In this document: one piece after another, positions 9,250 through 19,055 of the stretch | How positions within the stretch are numbered: position 1 is the stretch's first letter | Layout: every line of letters begins with the position of its first letter | Assembly: GCA_947259725.1 (NCBI GenBank) | Contig: CAMYNM010000003.1 | Location: forward strand, 227,314 to 291,313 | DNA from: CALZIK01 sp945787635 | GTDB taxonomy: Bacteria > Acidobacteriota > Thermoanaerobaculia > Multivoradales > JAHEKO01 | Direction: 5' to 3' | Length of the DNA: 64,000 nucleotides | Program-made: the position numbers and the translations under genes | The notes under the pieces: generated by a model | Databases searched by the model: none | What the model was told of the DNA's origin: nothing | Seen by the model: the letters and a program-made list of their open reading frames with translations, nothing else

Positions 9250-11187
9250 ATGCAGTCTCCGACGACTCAATCGCGCCCGCGCGCCTATCTGCGGCGGGAG
9301 GTCCAATTTGGACTCGACCTGGGCGTGCTCGCTCTCGCGTTCGCGCTGGCCTATCTACTTCGGTTCGACTTCGAAATACCTCCGGCATACCTGCGCCCGG
9401 CCCTGATTCAGCTCCCGCTGGTGGTGCTGTTTCAGTTCTCGGTCATCGCTCTGCTCGGCATCTACAACTTCGTCTGGCGCTACGTCGGGATGACCGAGGT
9501 CAAGACCTTCCTGCGGGCGGCTCTCTACTCGTCGCTGCCTCTGCTCTTGCTCCGATTGGGCATGCCCGAATCTCTCGACCTCTTCCGAATTCCACGATCG
9601 ATCATCCTGACCGACACGGTGCTCGCCTATGGCGGCCTTCTCGCGCTTCGAGTCCTGCGCCGAGCGGTCTCCGAGCGGGAAGATCGCAGTCGCGGAGAGA
9701 CCCGCGCCGAGAGCGTTCGGCGCAAGCCCGTTCTTCTGATCGGCGCCGGCCGAGCCGGGCTGATGGCGGTTCGTGAGATCCGCGGGCACGGCGACGCAGA
9801 GCTCGAGCTGATCGGTTTCGCCGACGACGCCATCGAGAAACAAGGCTCTTTGATCGGCGGGCTGAAGGTCCTCGGTACCACGCACGAGATCGCGCGCCTC
9901 GCCCAAGAATACGATATCCAGCAAGCCGTGATCACCATGGCCGATGTGCCGGCGACGACCGTGCGGCGGATCGTCGAGAGCTGCGACCGGGCCGGGATCC
10001 CGGTCCGGATCATTCCGAGCTACTACGAAATCCTGGATGGCCGCGTTTCCATCGCGCGTTTTCGAGACGTCCAGATCGAGGACCTCCTGGGCCGGGATCC
10101 GGTCCGGCTGGACGAGGCGCAGATCGGCGCGCTCTTGACCGGCAAATCGGTCTTGCTGACCGGCGCGGGAGGGTCGATCGGGAGCGAGATGGCACTCCAG
10201 ATCGCGCGCTTCGATCCGCAACGGCTGATCCTGGTCGAACGGGCGGAGGGAGCGTTGTTTGAGATCGACCGTGAGGTTCGTGAGCTCTGGCCCCGGCTCG
10301 AAGTGCACGCGCTCGTCGCGGACATCGGCGATGCTGACCGGGTGCGGGCCATTCTGGACCGAACCCGACCCCATGCGGTCTTCCACGCCGCCGCCCACAA
10401 GCACGTGCCGCTGATGGAGTCTCAGGCCTCCGAAGCGATCAAGAACAACATCTTCTCCACCCAGATCCTGGCGGACGCCGCGGGCCGGGCGGGCGCCGAG
10501 GTCTTCGTCCTGATCTCGACGGATAAGGCGGTCAAGCCTTCGTCGGTCATGGGCGCCACCAAGCGAGTGGCCGAGCTCATCGTGCAGGACCTCGACCACG
10601 AGTATCCGAATACGCGGTTCCTGGCGGTGCGCTTCGGCAACGTTCTGGGCTCGGCCGGATCGGTAGTGCCGGTTTTCAAGCGCCAGATCGAGCGCGGCGG
10701 CCCGGTGACCGTGACCCATCCCGATGCCAAACGCTATTTCATGACCCCTTCGGAGGCCGCTCAGCTGGTTCTCGAAGCCGGAGCGATCGGCGAGGGCGGC
10801 GCCATTCTGCTGCTCGACATGGGCGAGCCGGTGCGCATTCTCGATCTGGCCAGAGACATGATCTCTCTGAGCGGATTCAAGCCCGACGCCGAGATCCCGA
10901 TCGTCTTTACCGGCCTGCGGCCCGGCGAGAAGCTCCATGAGGAGCTCGAGCTCTCCGGAGAGGCGATCGACCGGACCAGCCATCCAAAGGTGTTCATCGG
11001 CAGGCTCGAGGCTCGCTCCCGCGCCGATTTCAAGCAGTCGTTGGCCACCCTGCGCGAGCTCGTGCGCCGAGGGGACGACGAGACCTGCCGTGACTTTCTC
11101 GACGAGCTGGTGCCGGAGGCGGTGCTCCGGCGGCACGCCGAGATCGGCCGTGTCGAGTTCGATTCCCCGAGCGGGACGATTCACTAG
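9250..11187 (+). CDS. pglF: Membrane-bound UDP-GlcNAc 4,6-dehydratase, PglF/CapD-like
   Basis: 645 residues. Four hydrophobic helices in the first 140 residues anchor the protein in the inner membrane. A Rossmann domain follows (VLLIGAGRAGLMAVREI), and then the extended-SDR catalytic domain beginning LLTGAGGSIGSEMALQI. The active site carries ISTDKAVKPSSVMGATK, where Met replaces the usual Tyr of Y-x3-K, exactly as in PglF and related 4,6-dehydratases. The reaction makes UDP-4-keto-6-deoxy-GlcNAc, the substrate of the upstream PglE-like enzyme. I chose ATG 9250, which puts the first helix near residue 17; an upstream GTG at 9133 would add a low-complexity leader. A small gap separates it from the preceding gene. 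Confidence 0.9.
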   Translation: MQSPTTQSRPRAYLRREVQFGLDLGVLALAFALAYLLRFDFEIPPAYLRPALIQLPLVVLFQFSVIALLGIYNFVWRYVGMTEVKTFLRAALYSSLPLLLLRLGMPESLDLFRIPRSIILTDTVLAYGGLLALRVLRRAVSEREDRSRGETRAESVRRKPVLLIGAGRAGLMAVREIRGHGDAELELIGFADDAIEKQGSLIGGLKVLGTTHEIARLAQEYDIQQAVITMADVPATTVRRIVESCDRAGIPVRIIPSYYEILDGRVSIARFRDVQIEDLLGRDPVRLDEAQIGALLTGKSVLLTGAGGSIGSEMALQIARFDPQRLILVERAEGALFEIDREVRELWPRLEVHALVADIGDADRVRAILDRTRPHAVFHAAAHKHVPLMESQASEAIKNNIFSTQILADAAGRAGAEVFVLISTDKAVKPSSVMGATKRVAELIVQDLDHEYPNTRFLAVRFGNVLGSAGSVVPVFKRQIERGGPVTVTHPDAKRYFMTPSEAAQLVLEAGAIGEGGAILLLDMGEPVRILDLARDMISLSGFKPDAEIPIVFTGLRPGEKLHEELELSGEAIDRTSHPKVFIGRLEARSRADFKQSLATLRELVRRGDDETCRDFLDELVPEAVLRRHAEIGRVEFDSPSGTIH

Positions 11188-11215
11188 TGGCCTGTAACGC
11201 TCGAAGGGACACTGG

Positions 11216-12184
11216 ATGGCCGACGCCATTTTAGGAAAGTCCGTTCTCGTGACCGGAGGGGCCGGGTTCATCGGCTCGCATCTCGTCGACGCCCTGGTCG
11301 GACGCGGCGCCCGGGTGAGGGTGCTGGACAACTTCGCCACCGGCGCTCGCGCGAATCTCGAAACCGTCCGGGACCAGATCGAGATCCTGGAGGGAGACTT
11401 GCGGGATGCTGAAACCTGCGATCGAGCGTGCCGAGGTTGCGAAGTGGTCTTCCATCAGGCAGCCCTCGGCTCGGTGCCGCGCTCGCTTGCCGATCCAGCC
11501 ACGACGTTTGCCGTCAACGTCGGCGGCACCGCCAACATCTTCGCCGCCGCCAGGAACGCCGGAACCCGACGAGTCGTCTATGCGTCGTCCTCGAGCGTCT
11601 ACGGTGACAGCGAAGAACTGCCGAAAGTCGAGGGCTGCGAAGGTCGGCCCCTGTCTCCCTATGCCTGGAGCAAGTGGATGAACGAAGAGCTCGCGGCCGC
11701 CTTCGGCGCCGCTTACGGCCTCGAGCTGGTCGGCCTGCGCTACTTCAACGTGTACGGGCCCCGCCAGAGTCCCGAGGGCCCCTATGCCGCGGTGATCCCA
11801 TTGTTTTTTCTGGCGCTCCTGCGAAACGAGCCCGCGGTGATTCACGGCGACGGCGGCCAGAGCCGGGACTTCACCGCCGTCACCGACGCGGTCGCCGCCA
11901 ATCTGCTGGCCGCCGACGCTCCACCCGACGCCCTCGGCCGCGCCTTCAACGTCGCCGGAGGAGAACGGATCACGATCAACCGCCTGCTCGAATGCATTGG
12001 CGCTACACTAGGCCGGCCGGCCGAAGCTCGTTTTGTGGAGCCGAGGCCCGGGGACGTGCGTCATTCGCTGGCCGATCTGTCCGCAGCCCGAGAGTTGTTG
12101 AGCTACCAGCCGAATACCGGACTCGAGGCGGGACTCGCCGCTTCGATCGACTACTACCGCGAATGCGATCAGAAACGTATCTAG
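11216..12184 (+). CDS. NAD-dependent UDP-N-acetylhexosamine 4-epimerase, WbpP-like
   Basis: 322 residues of the extended SDR fold. The NAD-binding motif is VTGGAGFIGSHLV near the N terminus. The segment VVFHQAALGSVPRSLADP closely matches Pseudomonas WbpP, the UDP-GlcNAc/GalNAc 4-epimerase. The catalytic Y-x3-K lies in SPYAWSKWMNE, and RYFNVYGPRQSPEGPYAAVIP is also WbpP-like. The likely product is UDP-GalNAc (or the uronic form), which the PglA-like transferase could use. It follows pglF by 28 bases and overlaps the next epimerase by 22 bases. Confidence 0.88.
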   Translation: MADAILGKSVLVTGGAGFIGSHLVDALVGRGARVRVLDNFATGARANLETVRDQIEILEGDLRDAETCDRACRGCEVVFHQAALGSVPRSLADPATTFAVNVGGTANIFAAARNAGTRRVVYASSSSVYGDSEELPKVEGCEGRPLSPYAWSKWMNEELAAAFGAAYGLELVGLRYFNVYGPRQSPEGPYAAVIPLFFLALLRNEPAVIHGDGGQSRDFTAVTDAVAANLLAADAPPDALGRAFNVAGGERITINRLLECIGATLGRPAEARFVEPRPGDVRHSLADLSAARELLSYQPNTGLEAGLAASIDYYRECDQKRI

Positions 12185-13098
12185 TCACCGGGGGTGCCGG
12201 TTTCATCGGCTCGCACATCGCCGAAGCGCTGCTCGAGCGCGGCGACCGGGTAGCCATCCTCGACGACCTGTCGACCGGCTCGGTCGACAACGTCCCCGAA
12301 GGCGCGGAGCTCCATCGGCTGGACGTTCGATCCGCCGCCGCCGCCGACCTGATCCGGGAGCTCGCGCCGAAGGCGATCTTCCACCTGGCCGCCCAGATGG
12401 ACGTGCGCCGCTCGACCCGCGAGCCGCGCTTCGACGCCGAGGTCAACATCCTGGGCACCCTCAACGTGCTCGAAGCCGCTACGACGGCCGGGGTCGGGCA
12501 GGTCATCTTCGCCTCGACCGGGGGCGCCATCTACGGCGAGCAGGAGGAGTTTCCCGCCAGCGAGAATCATCCCTGCCGGCCGGTGTCGCCCTACGGCGTC
12601 GCCAAGTTCGCGTGTGAGAAGTACCTCTACTATTTTCACGTCGAAAAAGGTCTCGATGCGACGTGCCTGCGCTACGCGAACGTCTACGGCGAGCGCCAGA
12701 ATCCCCACGGCGAGGCTGGGGTCGTCGCGATCTTCGCCGAGAAACTCCTCGCGAACCAGGCGTGCACGATCAACGGAGACGGCCTTCAGACGCGAGACTA
12801 TGTCCATGTGTCGGACGTTGTCGAAGCCAACCTGGCCGCACTTGGAGCTGCCGGATTCTCGGTCTACAACGTCGGCACGGGCCTCGAAACCTCGGTTGTC
12901 GAGCTCTGTGATCTGCTGGCCAAGACCAGCGACTCCGGTCTCTTGAGACGCCATGGACCGGCGAAACCCGGTGAGCAGACAAGGTCTGTAGTCGACGCGA
13001 GCCGCATCCGCAGGGAGCTCGGCGTGGCTGCGCCCCTGGCTCTCGAGGACGGACTCCGGCAAACCGCTGACTGGTTTCGGCGCAAGCGAGAGGCATAG
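12163..13098 (+). CDS. NAD-dependent epimerase/dehydratase (UDP-glucose 4-epimerase family)
   Basis: 311 residues starting at ATG 12163 inside the end of the WbpP-like gene, a 22-base overlap in another frame. The NAD motif is VTGGAGFIGSHIAEAL, the Asp-rich second strand is ILDDLSTGS, and the catalytic Y-x3-K is in VSPYGVAKFACEKYL. CLRYANVYGERQNPHGEAG is typical of GalE and dTDP-sugar epimerases. It is a different branch from the preceding protein, so the pair probably makes two different sugars rather than being a recent duplication. The exact substrate is open. It is the last gene of the first plus-strand operon. Confidence 0.85.
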   Translation: MRSETYLVTGGAGFIGSHIAEALLERGDRVAILDDLSTGSVDNVPEGAELHRLDVRSAAAADLIRELAPKAIFHLAAQMDVRRSTREPRFDAEVNILGTLNVLEAATTAGVGQVIFASTGGAIYGEQEEFPASENHPCRPVSPYGVAKFACEKYLYYFHVEKGLDATCLRYANVYGERQNPHGEAGVVAIFAEKLLANQACTINGDGLQTRDYVHVSDVVEANLAALGAAGFSVYNVGTGLETSVVELCDLLAKTSDSGLLRRHGPAKPGEQTRSVVDASRIRRELGVAAPLALEDGLRQTADWFRRKREA

Positions 13099-13117
13099 CC
13101 GCGGCAAACGCGCGGCT
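13097..13117. terminator. Hairpin between convergent genes
   Basis: A perfect 7-bp inverted repeat (agccgcg / cgcggct, 7-base loop) lies in the 38-base gap between the plus-strand epimerase and the minus-strand methyltransferase. There is no T-run on either side, so it is at best a weak or Rho-assisted terminator. Confidence 0.4.
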
Positions 13118-13136
13118 CTGCCCGCTTCCTCCGGCC

Positions 13137-13892
13137 TCAATGGCCTTCAAGGGTCACCGACCAACCGCGTATTCGGGCTCCCTCTTCTTCGAACAACCTT
13201 CGCACCTCGGGCTCGACCAGCAGGCCGGTCTCCATATCGGGGTTCAGGGTCATGGCCAGCCGCCAGTTCGAAGTGCTCTTGGACCGAAGGTCGTCCAGAA
13301 AGAACCGCCATTCGGACACTCCCCAGGGTGACGGCAAGTTATCCCAGTGGAAGGACACCTGGTGGGCTGTGACGAGATCAAAAGGCTCACCCTCCAGGCT
13401 TGGCAGAGCCTCGAACGGCCGGATCGTCCCGAATGTTCGGCGCAGCTTCAACAGGTCGATCATATCGGCGTAGAACCGATGCATGATCTGACGGTCTCGA
13501 GGCTCGTCATCTCTCGCCGGGACATCGATTCCCAGCGCGCTGTGGCCGAAGTACTCACAGACGAAAAGGAAGTAGCCGGCACCGCTGCCCAGGTCGAGGA
13601 CCTTCAGAGGCTCGCCATCGTGCAGACCCAGCTCCACGGCACGGCTGAGATCTCGCCGTAAATAGCCACCGAGCCGAAGGTATTTGCCCTTGGCCAAAGC
13701 CGGGCTCTCGCCGGTCAGCAGGGGTCGGTATTTCTCGCGTATGCGGTCCAGCCCGGCTGCCTCGATTCGGCTCTTGAGTCGAAAGTAGTGGGGCAGCACT
13801 CTCAAGACCCGAACGAGGTGCTCGGCCCGCCCTTTGATCCCCACCTCGCGGCCAAGCTGCCTATGAGCGGAGCGTGAGTTCTTGGCAATCAT
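13137..13892 (-). CDS. Class I SAM-dependent methyltransferase
   Basis: About 251 residues. The SAM-binding motif I is VLDLGSGAGYFLFVCEYFG, with the acidic end of strand 2 in ALGIDVPARDD, and motif IV is FDLVTAHQVSFHWD. The start is set at ATG 13892, preceded by a purine-rich ribosome site (ggtggggc); the frame continues 41 codons upstream with low-complexity, Arg-rich sequence that looks non-coding. It converges with the epimerase operon and diverges from the carbamoyltransferase gene. The acceptor is unknown; a glycan role is a guess from location. Confidence 0.8.
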   Translation of the reverse strand: MIAKNSRSAHRQLGREVGIKGRAEHLVRVLRVLPHYFRLKSRIEAAGLDRIREKYRPLLTGESPALAKGKYLRLGGYLRRDLSRAVELGLHDGEPLKVLDLGSGAGYFLFVCEYFGHSALGIDVPARDDEPRDRQIMHRFYADMIDLLKLRRTFGTIRPFEALPSLEGEPFDLVTAHQVSFHWDNLPSPWGVSEWRFFLDDLRSKSTSNWRLAMTLNPDMETGLLVEPEVRRLFEEEGARIRGWSVTLEGH

Positions 13893-14056
13893 GCGAGCCC
13901 CACCGCCCCATTCTACGGCGGTCGGCGGGCTCCCCTCCCGCCGGCGCGAAGATTCGGCTAGACTACCCGCCCAACGTCGGCGTCGAGGTCTAGCGACCTG
14001 ATGCCGGCTTCCCAACCCAATTATTCAAGACAGTCCGGCTCGCCGGACCCATCCCG

Positions 14057-15898
14057 ATGACTTCCATCCTGGGCCTTTCGGCCTTCTACCACGATAGCGC
14101 GGCCGCTCTGGTCGTCGACGGCAAGATCGTCGCGGCGGCGCAGGAAGAGCGCTTCACCCGCAAGAAGCACGACTTCCGGTTTCCCCAGCATGCGATCAAC
14201 TACTGCCTCGAGGAGGCCGGTCTCGACGCCTCCGAGCTCGATCACGTCGCGTTCTACGACAAGCCCCTGACCAAGTTCGAGCGCCTGCTCGAGACCTACG
14301 TCACCTACGCGCCGGCGGGCTTTCGCTCGTTCCGCATGGCGATGCCCCTCTGGCTCAAGGAGAAGCTCTGGCTGCCCCGGCAGATGGACAAGGGCCTCGA
14401 AAAGAAGTTCCGCGGGCGCTACATCTTCACCGAGCATCACGAATCGCATGCGGCGAGCGCGTTTTTTCCGTCACCGTTCGACCAGGCCGCGATCCTCACC
14501 ATGGACGGCGTCGGGGAATGGGCGACCGCGAGCTTCGGCTCCGGCCGGGGCAGCGAGATCGAGCTGACCCACGAGCTCCACTTTCCCCACTCGCTCGGCC
14601 TACTCTATTCCGCGTTCACCTACTACACCGGTTTTCGGGTCAACAGCGGCGAGTACAAGCTGATGGGGCTCGCTCCGTACGGCGAGCCCAAATACACCGA
14701 CCTCATCCGGCACAAGCTCCTGGACCTCAAGGAAGACGGCTCCTTCCGGATGGACATGTCCTACTTCAACTACTGCCAGGGTCTGACCATGACGTCGAAG
14801 AAGTTCGACCGGCTCTTCGGCGGCCCGGCGCGGAGGCCCGAAGCCAAGCTCACCCAGCGCGAAATGGACCTCGCCGCCTCGGTGCAGGTGGTCACCGAAG
14901 AGATCGTGCTGCGCATGGGCCGACACGTGCACCGGGAGACTGGCCAGAAGAACCTCGTTCTCGCCGGCGGCGTGGCGCTGAACTGCGTCGCCAACGGCAA
15001 GCTCCTGCGCGAAGGCCCCTTCGAGAAGCTCTGGATCCAGCCCGCCGCCGGCGACGCCGGCGGCGCCTTGGGCGCCGCCCTCTTCGTATGGCACCAGCTC
15101 CTGGGCAACTCCCGGCGCGCGGGCCTCCCCGACGGCCAGAGCGCGAGCCTCTTGGGACCGTCGTATTCCTCGGACCGCATCCGCGCCCACCTGGACGAGG
15201 TCGGCGCGGTCTATCGGGAGTTCGACGACCATGCCGAGCTCACCCGCGAAGCCGCCGCGCTGATGGCCGACGAGAAGGTCGTCGGCTGGTTCGCCGGCCG
15301 GATGGAGTTCGGCCCCCGGGCTCTCGGAGCCCGCTCGATCATCGGCGACGCCCGCAGCCGCAAGATGCAGCTCACCATGAACGTCAAGATCAAGTTCCGC
15401 GAGTCTTTCCGACCCTTCGCACCGATCGTCCTGGCCGAGCACAACCACGAGTACTTCGAGTTCGAGCCCGGCCAGGAGAGCCCCTACATGCTCCTGGTGG
15501 CCGACCTGCGCGAGGACAAGCGGCTACCGCTCGACGCCGAAGCCGCCCAGGCCCAGGGACTCGACAAGCTGAAGGTCCCCCGCTCGACGGTGCCAGCGAT
15601 CACCCACGTTGACAACTCGGCCCGGGTGCAGACCGTGGACGCCGAGCGCAACGGCCCGTTCCGGCCGATTCTCGAGCGCTTCTACGAGCTCACAGGTTGC
15701 CCGGTCGCGATCAACACCAGCTTCAACATCCGAGGCGAGCCGATCGTCTGCACCCCCGAGGACGCCTATCGCTGCTTCATGGCGACCAACATGGACGTGC
15801 TGGCGCTCGAGAACTTCCTGCTTCTGAAGGGTGACCAGCCCGAGCTTCTCAGCCGCCGCGAGCAGGAAAAATACATCGCGAGCTTCGATCTCGACTAG
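14057..15898 (+). CDS. O-carbamoyltransferase, NodU/CmcH/TobZ family
   Basis: 613 residues. These enzymes make carbamoyl-AMP from carbamoyl phosphate and ATP and transfer the carbamoyl group to a hydroxyl of a sugar or secondary metabolite. The N-terminal Kae1/TsaD-like half starts ILGLSAFYHDSAAALV and contains the metal-binding EHHESHAASAFF (about residues 136-147) and MDGVGEW. The C-terminal carbamoyl domain contains GRMEFGPRALGARSII (about 415-430) and FRPFAPIVL. The length is normal. The next two genes encode an SxtJ-like and a DUF5989-like small membrane protein, a recurring trio. A likely role is carbamoylation of a surface glycan or lipid, from context. Confidence 0.9.
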   Translation: MTSILGLSAFYHDSAAALVVDGKIVAAAQEERFTRKKHDFRFPQHAINYCLEEAGLDASELDHVAFYDKPLTKFERLLETYVTYAPAGFRSFRMAMPLWLKEKLWLPRQMDKGLEKKFRGRYIFTEHHESHAASAFFPSPFDQAAILTMDGVGEWATASFGSGRGSEIELTHELHFPHSLGLLYSAFTYYTGFRVNSGEYKLMGLAPYGEPKYTDLIRHKLLDLKEDGSFRMDMSYFNYCQGLTMTSKKFDRLFGGPARRPEAKLTQREMDLAASVQVVTEEIVLRMGRHVHRETGQKNLVLAGGVALNCVANGKLLREGPFEKLWIQPAAGDAGGALGAALFVWHQLLGNSRRAGLPDGQSASLLGPSYSSDRIRAHLDEVGAVYREFDDHAELTREAAALMADEKVVGWFAGRMEFGPRALGARSIIGDARSRKMQLTMNVKIKFRESFRPFAPIVLAEHNHEYFEFEPGQESPYMLLVADLREDKRLPLDAEAAQAQGLDKLKVPRSTVPAITHVDNSARVQTVDAERNGPFRPILERFYELTGCPVAINTSFNIRGEPIVCTPEDAYRCFMATNMDVLALENFLLLKGDQPELLSRREQEKYIASFDLD

Positions 15899-15916
15899 GA
15901 ACCAGCGAACCCTTTG

Positions 15917-16327
15917 ATGATCGATCTCAACCTCAATCCCGACAAGAAGGAGCTGCGCCAGTTTTCGATCGCCCTGATCGTGGCGACCGCGCTGGTCGGA
16001 GGCCTTCTGTGGTGGAAACTCGGCCCGAACCCCTGGTCCAAGGGCCTGTGGCTCGGCGGCCCGGTCGCCGGCCTCCTCGGCCTCGCGATCCCGATCGCGA
16101 TCAAACCGCTTTTCATCGTCCTGTCGGTCGTGGCCTTCCCGATCGGCCTCGTGATCGGCACGCTGGCTCTGGCGATCGTCTACTACCTCATGATCACACC
16201 GATCGGCCTGGTCTTCCGGCTACTCGGCCGGGACCCCCTCCACCGCCGCTTCGATCCCTCGGCCTCGAGCTACTGGATCGCCCGAAAGCAGCGGTCGGGA
16301 GCCAGGAAGTACTTCCAGCAGTTCTAG
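15917..16327 (+). CDS. SxtJ family small membrane protein
   Basis: 136 residues with three hydrophobic segments: about residues 15-35 (SIALIVATALVGGLLWW), 45-65, and a long stretch at 66-100 that may form two helices. It ends with a basic tail containing DPLHRRFDP and SSYWIARK. This matches the SxtJ family, which is found beside carbamoyltransferases, including in saxitoxin clusters, and has no known biochemical role. ATG 15917 is 18 bases after the carbamoyltransferase stop; a TTG directly before it is a less likely start. It may anchor or present the carbamoyltransferase at the membrane, which is an inference from conserved neighbourhood. Confidence 0.8.
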   Translation: MIDLNLNPDKKELRQFSIALIVATALVGGLLWWKLGPNPWSKGLWLGGPVAGLLGLAIPIAIKPLFIVLSVVAFPIGLVIGTLALAIVYYLMITPIGLVFRLLGRDPLHRRFDPSASSYWIARKQRSGARKYFQQF

Positions 16328-16381
16328 CGGGCCGGGCCGGCCTGGTGCGCTAGAATCAGCCTTCCAGCGGGGTACCGACCA

Positions 16382-16582
16382 ATGCCGAAACAGCACTCCT
16401 CTTCCGAATTCACGCGCGAGGCATCCGCCGATCGCCAGAGCTTCATCAAGGAGTTCGGGCAGTTCCTGATGGAGAACAAGAAGTGGTGGATGATCCCCAT
16501 CCTCGCGGTCCTGCTTCTCGTCGGAGTGCTCCTGATCGTCGGCGGCAGCGGCGTCGCGCCGTTCATCTACACGCTGTTCTAG
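16382..16582 (+). CDS. DUF5989-like single-pass membrane protein
   Basis: A 66-residue protein: a polar N-terminal half with FIKEFGQFLMENKKWWMIP, then one hydrophobic helix (about residues 39-54), a glycine turn and the short end APFIYTLF. This layout matches DUF5989 proteins that sit downstream of NodU-type carbamoyltransferases and SxtJ. The function is unknown. It lies 54 bases downstream of the sxtJ-like gene in the same direction and is followed 5 bases later by a strong hairpin, so it is probably the last gene of this trio. Confidence 0.75.
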   Translation: MPKQHSSSEFTREASADRQSFIKEFGQFLMENKKWWMIPILAVLLLVGVLLIVGGSGVAPFIYTLF

Positions 16583-16586
16583 GCTC

Positions 16587-16611
16587 GGGGACACGATTCC
16601 TTCGTGTCCCC
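16587..16611 (+). terminator. Perfect 10-bp hairpin after the carbamoyltransferase trio
   Basis: ggggacacga and tcgtgtcccc form a perfect 10-bp stem around a 5-base loop, immediately after the DUF5989-like stop. The downstream sequence (ttcccgactggtttt) has only a weak T-rich tract, so it may be an imperfect intrinsic terminator or an mRNA-end stabiliser. Confidence 0.55.
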
Positions 16612-16847
16612 TTCCCGACTGGTTTTCGAAGCGTCTGCCGGTCGGATGGCGTTCGTTCCGACTCCAAGGACCTCTTCGTCGGAAACCGAATACCGACGCT
16701 GCAGGTACTGTGCCTGAACGGGCCGGCCGGTGCCTCGTACGAGCGAGCGATTACCCGAGTCTTCGAGGGGCGAGCGAGACGAGGCGCCGGCGGTCCACTA
16801 TTGGCGCAGCAAACCACAAGAACTGCGGTCGCCAGCGAGATCGGCCT
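16612..16847. other. Non-coding gap between convergent units
   Basis: The interval between the carbamoyltransferase trio and groEL is 324 bases in total (16583-16906). Apart from the hairpin at its left and the groEL terminator at its right, I see no convincing gene, repeat or promoter here. Short open frames cross it but have no family features or ribosome sites. Confidence 0.5.
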
Positions 16848-16877
16848 AAAAAAAACGGCCCGGGTCACCCCGGGCCG
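16848..16877 (-). terminator. Intrinsic terminator of groESL
   Basis: Read on the minus strand, a perfect 9-bp G/C stem (cggcccggg with cccgggccg, 4-base loop, 16856-16877) is followed by eight consecutive T residues (16855-16848). It lies about 30 bases after the groEL stop. This is a textbook Rho-independent terminator. Confidence 0.92.
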
Positions 16878-16906
16878 TCCGAAAGCGTTGGCTTTCCGAG
16901 CGCGGA

Positions 16907-18556
<1,650 letters not shown>

Positions 18557-18602
18557 TTTTGTATCTATCCTCCTGGTATTCCTTGGTTACGGATGGTCCG
18601 GC

Positions 18603-18899
18603 TCAGCCGACGACGGCGAGGATCTCGTCCTCGCGCAGGATCACGTAGTCTTCGTCGTCGATCTTGATCTCGGAGCCCGAGTACTTGCCGATCAGGATGC
18701 GGTCACCGGCCTTGACGTCCATGGCCTGGCGGTCGCCCGAGTCCTGGAACTTGCCGGGACCCACGGCCACGACCTCGGCCTCCTGGGGCTTTTCTTTCGC
18801 GGTATCGGGGATGATGATGCCGCCGCGCATCTGCTCTTCCTGCGACTCGAGCCGCTTGACCAGAACGCGGTCGTGCAACGGACGGATGTTTACTGCCAT
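18603..18899 (-). CDS. groES: Co-chaperonin GroES (10 kDa)
   Basis: 98 residues, full length. It caps the GroEL ring. It opens with NIRPLHDRVLVKRL; the mobile loop region contains EEQMRGGIIIPDTAKEKPQ with the hydrophobic III tripeptide that binds GroEL; the end reads DEDYVILREDEILAVVG. A strong ribosome site (gaggagg, 18908-18914 on the minus strand) precedes the ATG. It is the first gene of the groES-groEL operon and is controlled by the promoter and CIRCE operator just upstream. Confidence 0.98.
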   Translation of the reverse strand: MAVNIRPLHDRVLVKRLESQEEQMRGGIIIPDTAKEKPQEAEVVAVGPGKFQDSGDRQAMDVKAGDRILIGKYSGSEIKIDDEDYVILREDEILAVVG

Positions 18900-18907
18900 T
18901 GAGAATT

Positions 18908-18914
18908 CCTCCTC
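18908..18914 (-). promoter_or_regulatory. Strong ribosome binding site of groES
   Basis: The minus-strand sequence gaggagg lies 8 bases before the groES ATG, close to an ideal Shine-Dalgarno match and the strongest seen in the window. A 6-bp hairpin (agggct / agccct, 18922-18937) sits just upstream in the leader. Confidence 0.8.
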
Positions 18915-18977
18915 ATATTACAGGGCTTTATAGCCCTTTTGTTTTGAATGGTTTACGTCCTGAGCGCCACGCATTTG

Positions 18978-19004
18978 TTAGCACTCGTTTCAGGTGAGTG
19001 CTGA
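18978..19004 (-). promoter_or_regulatory. CIRCE operator (HrcA binding site)
   Basis: TTAGCACTC, a 9-base spacer and GAGTGCTGA form the CIRCE inverted repeat, with one departure from the consensus TTAGCACTC-N9-GAGTGCTAA. It lies 79 bases upstream of the groES start, directly downstream of and touching the -10 box, so bound HrcA would cover the transcription start. This implies heat-shock repression by HrcA, whose gene is not in the window. Confidence 0.93.
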
Positions 19005-19032
19005 TTGTAGGCGAGGCCTCACGGGGTGTCAA
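19004..19032 (-). promoter_or_regulatory. Sigma70 promoter of groESL
   Basis: On the minus strand, TTGACA (19032-19027) is followed by 17 bases and then TACAAT (19009-19004): a perfect -35, optimal spacing and a near-perfect -10. The last -10 base is shared with the CIRCE operator. Confidence 0.92.
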
Positions 19033-19055
19033 GAGGCACACTGCCGGCGATGGCG

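Noticed and set aside
9355..11340. 661-residue minus-strand open frame over pglF
   Set aside because: The plus strand carries an intact PglF with all motifs. The antisense frame is Gly/Asp/Arg-rich without motifs, a usual GC-bias artefact.
18922..18944. Plus-strand intrinsic terminator in the groES leader
   Set aside because: A 6-bp hairpin followed by TTTTGTTTT looks like a terminator on the plus strand, but no plus-strand gene leads into it. It is more simply a leader hairpin of groES.
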